The notes: a model not told the origin generated them from the letters alone. A stretch of DNA of 64,000 nucleotides from Ruegeria atlantica (GCF_001458195.1 NZ_CYPU01000039.1:558093-622092), one strand, 5' to 3'. Shown: positions 16,841-30,670, counted from the first letter of the stretch. Numbers and translations are program-made.

Positions 16841-16969
16841 ATGACTAACGCACTTCGAAAATCGTATCAAAGCTTTAGCTTCCTGTTCATGTTGAACTGG
16901 GACTTTTTGCTGTTTTTCGGTGCGACTGCATTCGCCATTGGCGGTTGGACCTTCTTGGTCAACATGTGA
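16841..16969 (+). CDS. Possible small membrane peptide (42 aa)
   Basis: An open frame reading MTNALRKSYQSF, then a strongly hydrophobic stretch LFMLNWDFLLFFGATAFAIGGWTFL to the end. The charged N terminus, aromatic-rich single membrane helix and position between rseP and the bamA terminator suggest a real short inner-membrane protein. The ribosome site is weak (GGCAGA), which lowers confidence. The rest of the 343-bp rseP-bamA gap holds a terminator and the bamA promoter. Confidence 0.42.
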   Translation: MTNALRKSYQSFSFLFMLNWDFLLFFGATAFAIGGWTFLVNM

Positions 16970-16997
16970 TTCTCACTATTAATTGAACACGATTAAC

Positions 16998-17025
16998 AGC
17001 GGCCCATTGGGCCGCTTTGTGTTTT
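16998..17025 (+). terminator. Rho-independent terminator before bamA
   Basis: AGCGGCCC-ATT-GGGCCGCT (16998-17005 and 17009-17016) is followed by TTGTGTTTT. It closes the frr-to-rseP transcription unit. Confidence 0.8.
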
Positions 17026-17031
17026 CGTCTT

Positions 17032-17060
17032 TTGACAAGGAAACCTAATCTCGCTACTCA
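17032..17060 (+). promoter_or_regulatory. Candidate bamA promoter
   Basis: TTGACA (17032-17037), a 17-nt spacer and TACTCA (17055-17060), 34 nt before the bamA ATG. The -35 is perfect and the -10 is poor. Confidence 0.45.
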
Positions 17061-17093
17061 ACAATAAAGTCCTAAAATTCGGGTAGAAAAAAA

Positions 17094-19454
17094 ATGACTG
17101 ATAGGCGAGGCGCAGGCACATCATGCGGGGGGCAAAAGCCAGCAAACAATATTTTGTGGCAGACGCTACGTATTTTTTCTTTTGTTTTTGTGGCAAGCTT
17201 TACCTTCCTGCCAGAGGTTGCGCGCGCGCAAAGCTACACGATCAATTCGTTCGATGTTGAGGGTAACAGGCGGATCGAAAGTTCGACAATCATTGCCCGG
17301 ACTGGAATTCAGCCCGGCCAGACAGTGACCGCCGGACAGTTGAACGATGCGTTTCAGCGTTTGCTTGACAGTGGTGTTTTTGAGACAGTTGAACTGACGC
17401 CGCGTGGAAGCACTCTGGTGATTGAGGTCGAAGAGTATCCGACGATCAACCAGATCAGCATCGAAGGCAATCGTCGCGTAAAAGACGATGTTCTGCTTGA
17501 TGCCATCAATTCTCAGCCCCGCCGGGTTTTCACACCACAGCTTGCTGAAGCCGACGCGGATCAAATTGCTGAAATCTATTCCGCGCAGGGCCGCGTTTCC
17601 GCGACTGTTATCCCGCGCATCATTCGCCGCAGCGACAACCGTGTCGATCTTGTCTTTGAAATTGCCGAAGGCACCACGATCGAGGTTGAGCGTGTCAGCT
17701 TTGTTGGTAACCGGGCATACTCAGACCGCCGCTTGCGCCGGATACTGGAGACAAAGCAGGCCAACATTCTGCGTACATTCCTGCGCGGCGATACGTTTAT
17801 CGCGGACCGGATCGAGTTTGATAAACAAGTCATTCGCGACTTCTATCTGTCGCGTGGATACGTGGATTTCCGCGTGAACAGCGCAAATGTCGAATTCACC
17901 CGCGAACGTGACGCTTTCTTCCTGGTGATGAATATCACCGAGGGGCAGAAGTTCTCGTTTGGCAAGATTTCGACCGTCAGTGAAATTCCGGGCGTTGATC
18001 CTGCCGCATATCAAGCGGCATTGAAAATCCGCCCGGGCGTGACCTATTCCCCTTCTCTGATCGAAAGCTCGATCGCTCGCCAGGAACGGTTGGGTTTGAA
18101 ACAGGGTGTTGATTTCCTGCGGGTCGAACCGCGGGTCACGCGTAACCCACGTGATCTGACGCTGGACGTTCAGTTTGTTCTGACCAGAGGTCCGCGGATC
18201 TTTGTTGAACGTATCGACATCGAAGGCAACACAACGACATTGGACCGCGTGATCCGTCGCCAGTTCGATACGGTCGAAGGTGATCCGTTCAATCCGCGCG
18301 AAATCCGCCAGAGTGCTGAACGTATCCGTGCCCTTGGGTTCTTTGCCGTGGCAGATGTTGAGCCGCGCGAAGGGTCCACGCCCAGCCAGGTGATTGTGGA
18401 TGTGGACGTCGAAGAACAGCCCACCGGCTCGCTGAGCCTCGGTGGTAGTTACTCAATTTCCGACGGTTTCGGGATTGCAATTGGCCTGAATGAATCCAAC
18501 TTCCTGGGTCGTGGTCAAAACCTTGGCTTGACCCTTTCGACGGCGCAGGATTCCGAGCAATACATCCTTAACTTTACCGAACCATATTTGCTGGGTCGCC
18601 GGTTGCAGTTCGATCTGGGTCTTGGCCTTGCATCGACGAATTCGAGCTTTGCAAGCTACGATACCAAGCGCGTCTTCTTCGAGCCGCAGCTGAGCTATGC
18701 AATCAGTGAGTTGTCTTCGCTCCGTCTCCGCTATGGCTGGAACCGCAGCGAGATGACGCAGCAAGATGATGAAGTTAACGGTGCTGTTATCGCTTCGGAA
18801 ATAGAGCAGGGCAAGCGGACATCCAGCACGCTGGGCGTATCCTACCTCTATGATAGTCGACGCGGTGGTCTGAACCCGAATGCGGGCGTTTTGTTTGAGG
18901 TTGGCGTTGATGCGGCCGGTCTAGGCGGCGACAACGAGTTCTACAAGACCACAGCGCGCGGCATCGCGCAGACACGTGTCCTGAACGAGGAAGTTGTTCT
19001 AAGGGCCTCGATGGAATTAGGTGCACTGCATTGGCAGGGCGACGACTTCAGCCGTGTGATCGACCGCTTCTTGATTGGTCCGAATACGTTCCGTGGCTTT
19101 GAACCTGCGGGTCTGGGTCCGCGTGACCTGTCGAACGCTCAGGACGATGCGATCGGTGGAAACTACTACTGGGTTGCCCGGTTTGAATCAGACTTCCCGC
19201 TTGGACTGCCCGAAGAACTGGGTCTGCGCGGCGGTGTGTTCTACGATGTTGGTAACGTCTACAATATCAACAACGTGAACACTGCTGGTGCCGACATCGT
19301 GGGCGCGGACGGGTCTATCCGCCACGTGATCGGTGTGTCCGTTCTGTGGGAAACGCCTTTCGGCCCCCTGCGGTTCAACTTCTCGAAAGCTTTGAAGAAA
19401 GAGGACTTCGACAAGGAACAGAACTTTGACCTGACCGTTCAGGCACGGTTCTGA
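17094..19454 (+). CDS. bamA: Outer membrane protein assembly factor BamA
   Basis: Omp85-family core of the BAM machine, inserting beta-barrel proteins into the outer membrane. 786 aa: signal peptide to about residue 45 (LRIFSFVFVASFTFLPEVARAQS), five POTRA repeats (about 46-435; recurrent phrases VEGNRRIESSTI, IEGNRRVKDDVLLDAI, FVGNRAYSDRRLRRIL, IEGNTTTLDRVIRRQF), then a C-terminal 16-strand barrel. The lid-loop motif appears as TFRGFEPAGLGPRD (about 663-676), and the protein ends in Phe (LTVQARF), as outer-membrane barrels do. skp and lipid A genes follow. Confidence 0.96.
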   Translation: MTDRRGAGTSCGGQKPANNILWQTLRIFSFVFVASFTFLPEVARAQSYTINSFDVEGNRRIESSTIIARTGIQPGQTVTAGQLNDAFQRLLDSGVFETVELTPRGSTLVIEVEEYPTINQISIEGNRRVKDDVLLDAINSQPRRVFTPQLAEADADQIAEIYSAQGRVSATVIPRIIRRSDNRVDLVFEIAEGTTIEVERVSFVGNRAYSDRRLRRILETKQANILRTFLRGDTFIADRIEFDKQVIRDFYLSRGYVDFRVNSANVEFTRERDAFFLVMNITEGQKFSFGKISTVSEIPGVDPAAYQAALKIRPGVTYSPSLIESSIARQERLGLKQGVDFLRVEPRVTRNPRDLTLDVQFVLTRGPRIFVERIDIEGNTTTLDRVIRRQFDTVEGDPFNPREIRQSAERIRALGFFAVADVEPREGSTPSQVIVDVDVEEQPTGSLSLGGSYSISDGFGIAIGLNESNFLGRGQNLGLTLSTAQDSEQYILNFTEPYLLGRRLQFDLGLGLASTNSSFASYDTKRVFFEPQLSYAISELSSLRLRYGWNRSEMTQQDDEVNGAVIASEIEQGKRTSSTLGVSYLYDSRRGGLNPNAGVLFEVGVDAAGLGGDNEFYKTTARGIAQTRVLNEEVVLRASMELGALHWQGDDFSRVIDRFLIGPNTFRGFEPAGLGPRDLSNAQDDAIGGNYYWVARFESDFPLGLPEELGLRGGVFYDVGNVYNINNVNTAGADIVGADGSIRHVIGVSVLWETPFGPLRFNFSKALKKEDFDKEQNFDLTVQARF

Positions 19455-19461
19455 TCGCCAG

Positions 19462-20046
19462 ATGTTGAACTTGATAAAATTAATTACACAGGGCCCATTT
19501 CGGGCCCTGTGCGTTTTTCTGGCGCTGGCCTGCATGTCGACCGCTCAGGCGCAGCAATTAGGCGTTCCTCAGGCGAATGTTCTGACCCTATCCAGTGACC
19601 GGTTATTTTCCGAGTCGCAATTCGGTCGGCGCGTCATGCGCGAGATCGAAAGTGAAGGCGCATTGCTGGCCGACGAGAATGAACGAATTGTCGCTGAACT
19701 GAGCAAGGAAGAAAAAGACCTGACCGAAAAGCGCGCAGAACTGCCAACCGAAGAGTTTCGACCGTTGGCCGAGGCGTTCGAAAACAAGGTTCAGACACAT
19801 CGCGAAAGTCAGCGTGCTAAACTGGACGCCCTTGCGCGCCGAAGCGAAGAAGCGCGGCAGACCTTTCTGGTTCTTGTGCAGCCGATCCTTATCGAGTTGT
19901 TGCGCGAATCCGGGGCGTCGGTCGTTATCGAACGTTCCAATGTCTTTCTCAGCTCGGACCGAACCGATGTGACGGACACTGCGATTGCGCGGATCAATGA
20001 ACAGATTGGCGATGGCAGCCAACTTGAAGACGAAAGCAAAGAATAG
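19462..20046 (+). CDS. Skp/OmpH-like periplasmic chaperone
   Basis: A 194-aa secreted protein. Signal peptide at the N terminus (GPFRALCVFLALACMSTAQAQQ), then the OmpH opening VPQANVLTLSSDRLFSESQFGRRVM, a long charged coiled-coil arm (about 65-130, rich in Glu, Lys, Arg), and a C-terminal strand region (ESGASVVIERSNVFLSSDRTDVTD). Skp trimers hold unfolded outer-membrane proteins for BamA, encoded 7 nt upstream. The position between bamA and fabZ is where many alphaproteobacteria carry lpxD. Confidence 0.88.
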   Translation: MLNLIKLITQGPFRALCVFLALACMSTAQAQQLGVPQANVLTLSSDRLFSESQFGRRVMREIESEGALLADENERIVAELSKEEKDLTEKRAELPTEEFRPLAEAFENKVQTHRESQRAKLDALARRSEEARQTFLVLVQPILIELLRESGASVVIERSNVFLSSDRTDVTDTAIARINEQIGDGSQLEDESKE

Positions 20047-20118
20047 GTTCGCTTGCCCTTAAGGCGCGGTGTTGCTAACCACGCGTCAAAGAGAAATCCA
20101 GAACGGGACGACTGCACT

Positions 20119-20592
20119 ATGACCACGGAAACCAAAAGCGCAGACATTCAGCTGATCCAGCGGATATTGCCTCACCGCTACCCGTTTCTGCTGGTCGACA
20201 AGGTCGTCGAAATCTCGGGTTTTCAATCGGCCGTTGGCATCAAGAACGTCACCATGAACGAGCCGCATTTTCAGGGCCATTTCCCGGGAACCCCGATCAT
20301 GCCGGGCGTGACCATTGTCGAGGCGATGGCACAGACCGCGGGTGTTATGCTGGGTGTGGGTATGGACGTGATCGACAGCGAGCTGTTGATCTATTTTATG
20401 AACATCGACAAATGCAAATTCCGTCGCAAAGTGATCCCGGGTGACGTGCTTGAGATGCATGTCGAAACGGTTCGCGGTAAAAAGGGTGGCAAGATCTTCA
20501 AATTCAGTGGCCGTGCCACGGTCGAAGGAGAGGTCGCGGCCGAGGCTGAGTTTTCGGCCTATGTCGATTGGGACATGGAAAAGACCACATGA
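20119..20592 (+). CDS. fabZ: 3-hydroxyacyl-ACP dehydratase FabZ
   Basis: Hot-dog enzyme that dehydrates beta-hydroxyacyl-ACP in type II fatty-acid synthesis and competes with LpxA for 3-hydroxyacyl-ACP. 157 aa with [19 protein letters not shown], the catalytic His in [23 protein letters not shown] (with its Glu), and the C-terminal [25 protein letters not shown]. The start ATGACCACGG at 20119 is preferred over an in-frame upstream start at 20053. It overlaps lpxA by 4 nt (ATGA). Confidence 0.96.
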   Translation: MTTETKSADIQLIQRILPHRYPFLLVDKVVEISGFQSAVGIKNVTMNEPHFQGHFPGTPIMPGVTIVEAMAQTAGVMLGVGMDVIDSELLIYFMNIDKCKFRRKVIPGDVLEMHVETVRGKKGGKIFKFSGRATVEGEVAAEAEFSAYVDWDMEKTT

Positions 20593-21374
20593 GCGGCATC
20601 CATCCAAGCGCAATCATCGAAGAAGGCGCGCAGATTGGTGAAGGCTGCGTCGTAGGTCCGTTTTGCTATGTGGGTCCTCAGGTCAAGCTTGCGGATCGGG
20701 TCGAGCTGAAATCGCATGTTGTGGTGACCGGCGATACCTCGGTTGGTGAAGAGACCGTGATCTTCAACTTTTCGGTCATTGGAGAGATCCCACAGGATTT
20801 GAAGTTCGGTGGTGAGAATACGCGCCTTGAGATCGGCAAACGCAATCGGATTCGCGAACATGTCACGGTGAATACCGGGACCGATGGTGGCGGCGGCGTT
20901 ACGCGGATTGGGGATGATTGTCTGCTGATGGCGGGCGTGCATGTGGCCCACGATGTCCAGATTGGCAATCGGGTGATCATGGTGAACCATGCCGGCGCAG
21001 CGGGTCATTGCATCATTGAGGATGACGTGATTGTCGGTGGTATCTCTGGATTGCATCAGTGGGTCCGCGTCGGGCGTGGCGCGATCATCGGCGCGTTGAC
21101 CATGGTTCCAAATGACGTGATCCCATATGGCCTGGTTCAGGCGCCGCGTGGCGAACTTGATGGTCTAAATCTCGTCGGCCTCAAACGGCGCGGTGTCTCA
21201 CGTGAGGATATTGCCGCTTTGCGGGCGGCCTTCCGCGAATTGTCGACTGGCGATGGTACGTTCATGGAGCGCGCGCACCGGGTCGGCACGGATAACGAAA
21301 GTGAATACGTTCAGCGGATCGTCGATTTCGTGACCGGACATTCGGATCGGTCTTTCCTTACACCGGGGAAATAA
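20589..21374 (+). CDS. lpxA: UDP-N-acetylglucosamine acyltransferase LpxA
   Basis: First committed step of lipid A synthesis: 3-hydroxyacyl transfer from ACP to UDP-GlcNAc. 261 aa, a left-handed beta-helix of hexapeptide repeats ([33 protein letters not shown], and so on) with the catalytic His in [19 protein letters not shown], and a C-terminal helical part ([18 protein letters not shown]). The start overlaps the fabZ stop. An upstream in-frame ATG at 20568 lies inside fabZ and is rejected. Confidence 0.96.
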   Translation: MSGIHPSAIIEEGAQIGEGCVVGPFCYVGPQVKLADRVELKSHVVVTGDTSVGEETVIFNFSVIGEIPQDLKFGGENTRLEIGKRNRIREHVTVNTGTDGGGGVTRIGDDCLLMAGVHVAHDVQIGNRVIMVNHAGAAGHCIIEDDVIVGGISGLHQWVRVGRGAIIGALTMVPNDVIPYGLVQAPRGELDGLNLVGLKRRGVSREDIAALRAAFRELSTGDGTFMERAHRVGTDNESEYVQRIVDFVTGHSDRSFLTPGK

Positions 21375-21377
21375 ACA

Positions 21378-22172
21378 ATGCTGGCGCTGATTGCGGGAAC
21401 AGGCGTTTTGCCGGGTGAAGTGGTCGCGCAGTTGCCCGACCGCCCGGTGGTCTGTGCGATGGAGGGCTTCCGCCCGGATACTCTGACCCCGGATGTCGAG
21501 TTTCCATTGGAACAGGTCGGAACCTTTATCGCCGACATCAAGGCGCGGGGTGTGACCCAAATTTGCATGGCAGGTGCCGTAGGCCGCCCGCCCATTGATC
21601 CCGCCAGGATCGACGCAGCAACAATGCCTTTGGTCCCAATCCTGCAACAAGCCATCATGTCCGGCGATGATGCGGCGCTGCGCGCGGTCATCGGCATTTT
21701 TGAGGATGCAGGTCTGGAGGTTAAGGCAGCCCACGAAATCGCGCCGAACCTTCTTCCAAAACTCGGGTGTCTGACGCAGGCGCAACCGTCTGAGGCCGAT
21801 CTGACGGATGCGGACCGTGCATCGGGTATCGTCCGGGCGATGGGTGCTGCGGATGTTGGGCAGGCCTGTGTGGTTTCAAAACGGCAGGCGCTGGCGATTG
21901 AAGGTATCTTCGGCACGGCATGGATGTTGCAGTCTCTGACTCAGCGCCCCGATGCGGGCGGCGGCATTTTGTTCAAAGCCCCGAAACCAGATCAGGACGT
22001 TCGTGCAGATCTGCCTGCGATCGGGCCTGATACTGTGTCTGGCGCAGTTGCGGCGGGGCTGTCGGGAATTGTGATCGAAAAGGGCGGCGTCCTTGTGCTT
22101 GAGAAAGACCGCGTGATTGCGGAATGTGATAGGCTGGGCCTGTTTTTGTATGTCCGCGAGCGGACGAACTGA
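21378..22172 (+). CDS. lpxI: UDP-2,3-diacylglucosamine pyrophosphatase LpxI (DUF1009)
   Basis: Hydrolyses UDP-2,3-diacylglucosamine to lipid X, the alphaproteobacterial replacement for LpxH. 264 aa, with the family opening LALIAGTGVLPGEVVAQL, the ICMAGAVGRPPIDPARID stretch (about 54-71), and the C-terminal half VVIEKGGVLVLEKDRVIAECDRLGLFLYVRER. It lies between lpxA and lpxB, the order known from Caulobacter. It shares one base with the lpxB start. Confidence 0.93.
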   Translation: MLALIAGTGVLPGEVVAQLPDRPVVCAMEGFRPDTLTPDVEFPLEQVGTFIADIKARGVTQICMAGAVGRPPIDPARIDAATMPLVPILQQAIMSGDDAALRAVIGIFEDAGLEVKAAHEIAPNLLPKLGCLTQAQPSEADLTDADRASGIVRAMGAADVGQACVVSKRQALAIEGIFGTAWMLQSLTQRPDAGGGILFKAPKPDQDVRADLPAIGPDTVSGAVAAGLSGIVIEKGGVLVLEKDRVIAECDRLGLFLYVRERTN

Positions 22173-23338
22173 TGCGGGTTTTCGTCGTCGCCGGTGAACC
22201 TTCGGGGGACCGGCTTGGCGGGGCTTTGATGGAAGGCCTGCGCGCGCTGGTACCCGGAGTTGAATTTCAGGGTGTTGGCGGCCCGCTGATGCAGGCACAA
22301 GGGTTGGACAGCCTTTTTTCCATGTCCGAATTGTCGGTTATGGGACTTGTCGAGGTTCTCCCCAAGTTTTTTCACCTCAAACGTCGGATTTCCGAGACAG
22401 CGCAGGCTGTTCTGGATAGCAATCCAGACGTTCTGATCACCATCGACAGTCCTGATTTCTCATTGCGGGTTGCCAAGCTGGTCAAAGCGCAAAGTACTAT
22501 TCGCACAGTTCACTATGTTGCCCCCAGTGTCTGGGCCTGGCGTCCCGGGCGTGCGGACAAGATGGCCAAGGTCATCGATCATGTACTGGCGCTGTTGCCA
22601 TTCGAGCCGCCCTATATGCAGCGCGCGGGGATGGAATGTGACTTTGTCGGACACCCTGTCGTCAGCGAACCAGTGGCGACCGAACAAGACATTCAGGCCT
22701 TTCGCGAGGCGTACGGCCTAGGCCAATCGCCCATCGTTCTGGCCTTGCCCGGTTCGCGGCGGGGTGAGGTGGATCGTCTGGCTCCGGTCTTTGGTCAGGC
22801 GTTAATCGAGTTTCTGAAACAGCGCCCCGACACGCGCGTGGTCGTACCAGCCGTGGCCCATATGTTTGATGCGGTAACTGAGCATGTTCAGGACTGGCCA
22901 GGGTCGCCAGTCGTAGTTGATCCGCGGGACTTGCCCTCGGACCAGGCTCAGGCGCAGAAAAGGGCGGCTTTTGCTGCGGCCGACCTTGCGTTGGCGGCGT
23001 CTGGGACAGTTTCATTGGAACTGGCGGCACAGGCCACGCCAATGGTGATAGCCTACAATCTGAACTGGCTGACGACGCTGATCGCAAAGCGCATGGTGAA
23101 TCTGGACACGGCGACCCTTGTCAATCTGGTGTCTGAAACACGCGCGGTTCCCGAATGCCTGCTGGATGATTGCGAACCGAACAAGGTTGCCACGGCATTG
23201 TCGGACGTGGCCACCAGTCCGGATGCGCAGCGCAGCGCTATGGACGTGACCATGGATCGTCTGGGCCGGGGTGGTGAGGCACCGGGTCTGCGGGCCGCCC
23301 GAGCGGTTTTGAACAGGCTGCCCAATCGCCATGATTGA
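22172..23338 (+). CDS. lpxB: Lipid-A-disaccharide synthase LpxB
   Basis: GT19 glycosyltransferase joining UDP-diacylglucosamine and lipid X into the lipid A disaccharide at the inner membrane. 388 aa beginning RVFVVAGEPSGDRLGGALMEGL (the family's GExSGD motif), followed by SVMGLVEVLPKFFHLKRR, DSPDFSLRVAKLVK, YVAPSVWAWRPGRADKMAKVIDHVLALLPFEPPY, VGHPVV and ALPGSRRGEVDRLAPVF. It ends with the usual ASGTVSLELAAQATPMVIAY. It overlaps the next membrane gene by 8 nt. Confidence 0.96.
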   Translation: MRVFVVAGEPSGDRLGGALMEGLRALVPGVEFQGVGGPLMQAQGLDSLFSMSELSVMGLVEVLPKFFHLKRRISETAQAVLDSNPDVLITIDSPDFSLRVAKLVKAQSTIRTVHYVAPSVWAWRPGRADKMAKVIDHVLALLPFEPPYMQRAGMECDFVGHPVVSEPVATEQDIQAFREAYGLGQSPIVLALPGSRRGEVDRLAPVFGQALIEFLKQRPDTRVVVPAVAHMFDAVTEHVQDWPGSPVVVDPRDLPSDQAQAQKRAAFAAADLALAASGTVSLELAAQATPMVIAYNLNWLTTLIAKRMVNLDTATLVNLVSETRAVPECLLDDCEPNKVATALSDVATSPDAQRSAMDVTMDRLGRGGEAPGLRAARAVLNRLPNRHD

Positions 23339-23906
23339 ACACATCCTGTTCGCATTTTCCGCTGCGATCGTGACCACATCAACTAACCTGGACAATCTGG
23401 TCATCCTGTTTGGCCTAATCATGGTGATGGAAACGCGCCGTGCCGTCTTTGGCTTTGCGGCGGCGCAAATGATAATTCTGAGCCTGTCGCTTGTGATTGC
23501 CAGCGGCTTGGATCACAGCCGGTTTCTGAATTGGGTCGGTTATCTTGGGGTTATCCCGTTGTCTCTGGGCCTTTATGGCATCTGGCAACAACGGAAAGGC
23601 TCGGGCGGGCGTCAACTGCCCGATACTGGGGCTATCACCTCAGTCGTCGCGCTGTTTTTGACGCTATCGATTGACACGCTTGCGGCTATGACTCCGCTGT
23701 TCGCGGATTCGACTTCCGCGTTTCGGTTGACGGCCATGATCGGGGCCGGGTGCGCACTGGCAACGCTGATCGGGATTGCAAGTTGGGGCGCACCACGCGC
23801 TCAGGTTTTAGGTCCGCGTTTTGCCGGGTTGGACAGGATCGCACCTTACATCATGGTAGCAGTCGGACTGTATATTCTGGTGAACAGCCCGACCGACGTC
23901 TTGTGA
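23331..23906 (+). CDS. Cad/LysE-superfamily membrane transporter
   Basis: A 191-aa integral membrane protein with six hydrophobic segments. The TSTNLDNLVILFGLIMV stretch (about 18-34) and the second-half LTLSIDTLAAMTPLF are the paired Asp-containing motifs of cadmium-resistance (CadD-type) transporters. It starts inside the last codons of lpxB and is probably co-transcribed. The transported ion is unknown; cadmium is only the family name. mnmA converges on it with a 10-bp gap. Confidence 0.65.
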   Translation: MIEHILFAFSAAIVTTSTNLDNLVILFGLIMVMETRRAVFGFAAAQMIILSLSLVIASGLDHSRFLNWVGYLGVIPLSLGLYGIWQQRKGSGGRQLPDTGAITSVVALFLTLSIDTLAAMTPLFADSTSAFRLTAMIGAGCALATLIGIASWGAPRAQVLGPRFAGLDRIAPYIMVAVGLYILVNSPTDVL

Positions 23907-23916
23907 TCCGGACGCC

Positions 23917-25062
23917 TCAGTAACCGCGCCAGATCCAGCCGCCGCCGTATATGCGGCTGCTTTCATTGGAATAGAACACGCAGGCCTGACCGGGCGAAAT
24001 GCCTTCCTCAGGTGTCAGCAATTCGACTTCGGCAGTCGTTTCAGACAGAGGTCGGACAATCGCCTCGCGCGGCGGGCGGGTCGACCGCACCTTGACCGAC
24101 AAATGCCATTCGTCGCGCGACGTAAAAGGCTCATCCCCTAGCCAGTTGATCTCGCGCACCGGAACGGTCCGGGTCGCCAGCAGTTCTTTCGGGCCAACGA
24201 CAACCCGCTTTTTGTCTACGTCCAGCTTCACCACATACAAAGGCTCGCTCAGCCCGCCGATACCCAGTCCGCGGCGCTGACCGATGGTGTAGTGGATGAC
24301 GCCATTATGCTGTGCCAGCACCCGACCGTCGGAATGAACGATCTCACCCGGTTCCGCCGCACCGGGGCGCAACTTTTCGATCACGCTGGCATAGTTGCCA
24401 TCGGGCACAAAGCAGATGTCCTGACTGTCGGGCTTGTCCGCTACCGACAGCCCGTATTGCGCGGCCATCTCTCGGGTCGCGTCCTTCGAGGGCAGGTGGC
24501 CCAGAGGAAAACGTAGAAAGTCCAACTGCTCGGGCGTAGTGGAAAACAGGAAATAGGATTGATCCCGGTTCGCGTCCTCGGCGCTGTGCAGTTCCGGCCC
24601 GTTCGCGCCCATCTTGCGCTGGATATAATGGCCAGTGGCCATACAGTCGGCTTCAAGGTCCTTGGCAGTTTCCAGGAGGTCCTTGAACTTCACGCGCTCG
24701 TTGCACCGGATACATGGGACCGGAGTCGCTCCGGCCAGATAGCTGTCGGCGAATTCGTCGATCACAGCATCTTTGAAGATGTTCTCGTAATCCAGAACGT
24801 AATGCGGTAAGCCGCGCTCCTCGGCCACACGCCGCGCGTCATGGATATCAATCCCTGCGCAACAGGCGCCTTTCTTGGCCAAGGCCGCGCCGTGGTCATA
24901 CAACTGCAGCGTCACGCCAACCACGTCATAGCCCTGATCGGCCAGATAAGCGGCAACAACTGAGCTGTCGACGCCGCCGGACATGGCAACAACCACCCGC
25001 GTCTCTGACGGGGGTTTGGCAAAGCCAAGCGAGTTCAGCGGTGTCTCGGTATCGAGGGCCAT
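23917..25062 (-). CDS. mnmA: tRNA-specific 2-thiouridylase MnmA
   Basis: Thiolates U34 of tRNA-Lys, -Glu and -Gln. 381 aa: PP-loop [36 protein letters not shown] (about 23-59), catalytic Cys in [18 protein letters not shown] (about 133-150), the second catalytic Cys in [27 protein letters not shown], and the C-terminal beta-barrel with [10 protein letters not shown]. MnmA, TrmFO and GluQ, all tRNA-34-region enzymes, are spread in this window. Confidence 0.96.
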   Translation of the reverse strand: MALDTETPLNSLGFAKPPSETRVVVAMSGGVDSSVVAAYLADQGYDVVGVTLQLYDHGAALAKKGACCAGIDIHDARRVAEERGLPHYVLDYENIFKDAVIDEFADSYLAGATPVPCIRCNERVKFKDLLETAKDLEADCMATGHYIQRKMGANGPELHSAEDANRDQSYFLFSTTPEQLDFLRFPLGHLPSKDATREMAAQYGLSVADKPDSQDICFVPDGNYASVIEKLRPGAAEPGEIVHSDGRVLAQHNGVIHYTIGQRRGLGIGGLSEPLYVVKLDVDKKRVVVGPKELLATRTVPVREINWLGDEPFTSRDEWHLSVKVRSTRPPREAIVRPLSETTAEVELLTPEEGISPGQACVFYSNESSRIYGGGWIWRGY

Positions 25063-25191
25063 GACGATTCCAGTGCGGGTTAAGAAAGACCGGCAGAATA
25101 TAGGAAAATTCTACACACTCTCAAGGGGCGGTTTCACGCGACATTAAGTAGGCTGTTGTCAGCTTTGTCGCAGCTGAAAAAGGGTCAAGAG

Positions 25192-25485
25192 ATGTATTTG
25201 CACAAAGTCGAAGGGCCAAGGTCCGTAACCCTGCCGGATGGAACGGTTTTATCGCGAAACGATCTGCCACCTGCAGAGACGACCAGATGGGTCGCTTCGC
25301 GCAAGGTCATTGTGGTGCGCGGCGTTCTATACGGGCTGATTTCGTTGTCGGACGCCAAAAAACGCTATGGGCTAAGCGATGAAGAGTTCAATTCTTGGGT
25401 TTCTGCGGTCGCTGAACACGGTGCGGATGCTCTGAAAGTGACGGCATTAAAAAAATTTCGACAACCTAAAGATGAAAGTGAGTAA
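25192..25485 (+). CDS. sciP: SciP-like DUF1153 regulator (inhibitor of CtrA)
   Basis: A 97-aa helix-turn-helix protein of DUF1153. In Caulobacter SciP binds CtrA and represses CtrA-activated promoters. It reads MYLHKVEGPRSVTLPDGTVL, the family block DLPPAETTRWVASRKVIVVRGV, then LISLSDAKKRYGLSDEEFNSWVSAV (the HTH) and KVTALKKFRQ. ATG 25192 has AAAGGG upstream; a frame start at 25156 adds 12 atypical residues. It is 82 bp before ctrA in the same direction, so regulator and target are linked. Confidence 0.9.
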   Translation: MYLHKVEGPRSVTLPDGTVLSRNDLPPAETTRWVASRKVIVVRGVLYGLISLSDAKKRYGLSDEEFNSWVSAVAEHGADALKVTALKKFRQPKDESE

Positions 25486-25567
25486 ATGATGCAACGGTAA
25501 CGTCAGTTTAACCTTTTTTGAGCATTCTCAATTTGAATTGTTAAAATGACCCAAATTGGAGCAGTAA

Positions 25568-26284
25568 ATGCGTATACTTCTTGTCGAGGATGATCCAACC
25601 ACGTCGAAAAGCATTGAGCTAATGCTGACGTACGCCAACCTCAACGTCTATGCGACGGATCTGGGCGAGGAAGGCATCGATCTGGCAAAACTGTACGATT
25701 ATGACCTGATCCTTCTGGACCTGAACCTGCCGGACATGAACGGTCACGAAGTATTGCGTAAGCTGCGCATTGCGCGGGTCGAAACACCCATCTTGATCCT
25801 ATCGGGCGCTGATGACACCGAAAGCAAAATCAAGGGCTTTGGCTTCGGTGCTGACGATTACATGACCAAACCCTTTCACCGAGAGGAGCTGGTTGCCCGC
25901 ATTCACGCAATCATTCGCCGGTCAAAAGGGCATTCCCAGTCCGTCATTCATACGGGCCGGGTCGCGGTGAACCTGAATGCCAAAACCGTTGAGGTTGGAG
26001 GCAAGGCCGTTCATTTGACCGGCAAGGAATACCAAATGCTTGAACTGCTAAGCCTCCGCAAAGGCACGACGCTGACCAAAGAGATGTTTTTGAACCATCT
26101 CTACGGCGGCATGGACGAGCCCGAGCTGAAAATTATCGACGTTTTCATCTGTAAACTGCGCAAAAAGCTCAGCAATGCGACCGGTGGCGAGAGCTATATC
26201 GAAACCGTCTGGGGCAGGGGTTACGTGCTGCGCGATCCCCAAAGCAACAGTCTGGACGAACGTCGGATCACCGTTGGTGCCTGA
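25568..26284 (+). CDS. ctrA: Cell-cycle response regulator CtrA
   Basis: OmpR-type response regulator. In Rhodobacterales CtrA mainly drives motility, gene-transfer-agent and quorum-linked genes rather than being essential. 238 aa: receiver domain (1-117) with acidic pocket EDD at 7-9, phosphoacceptor Asp51 in [13 protein letters not shown] and Lys in [11 protein letters not shown]. The winged helix (about 125-225) has [33 protein letters not shown] and [11 protein letters not shown]. The C-terminal tail is short. SciP lies upstream, and the phosphotransferase ChpT is at 57.4 kb. Confidence 0.97.
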   Translation: MRILLVEDDPTTSKSIELMLTYANLNVYATDLGEEGIDLAKLYDYDLILLDLNLPDMNGHEVLRKLRIARVETPILILSGADDTESKIKGFGFGADDYMTKPFHREELVARIHAIIRRSKGHSQSVIHTGRVAVNLNAKTVEVGGKAVHLTGKEYQMLELLSLRKGTTLTKEMFLNHLYGGMDEPELKIIDVFICKLRKKLSNATGGESYIETVWGRGYVLRDPQSNSLDERRITVGA

Positions 26285-26357
26285 CTTCAAATGAAATCTG
26301 GTCGCCGTAGATTCAGTGCGACCCCCTCACTGATGGAACAGCACATCTGGACCTAGC

Positions 26358-30622
<4,265 letters not shown>

Positions 30623-30640
30623 CAATTTCGTTCTATAAAG

Positions 30641-30670
30641 TTCACAAATGTTCTCAAAAAGTTCTTTACT
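30641..30670 (+). promoter_or_regulatory. LexA (SOS) box inside a promoter
   Basis: GTTC-TCAAAAA-GTTC (30650-30664) is an exact match to the alphaproteobacterial SOS box GTTC-N7-GTTC. It lies between TTCACA (-35, 30641-30646) and TTTACT (-10, 30665-30670), spaced 18 nt. Further GTTC copies at 30630 and 30640 extend the repeat at about 10-bp steps. GTTCTCA (30650) also has an inverted copy TGAGAAC at 30685. The downstream gene is a 40-residue peptide. Confidence 0.72.
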
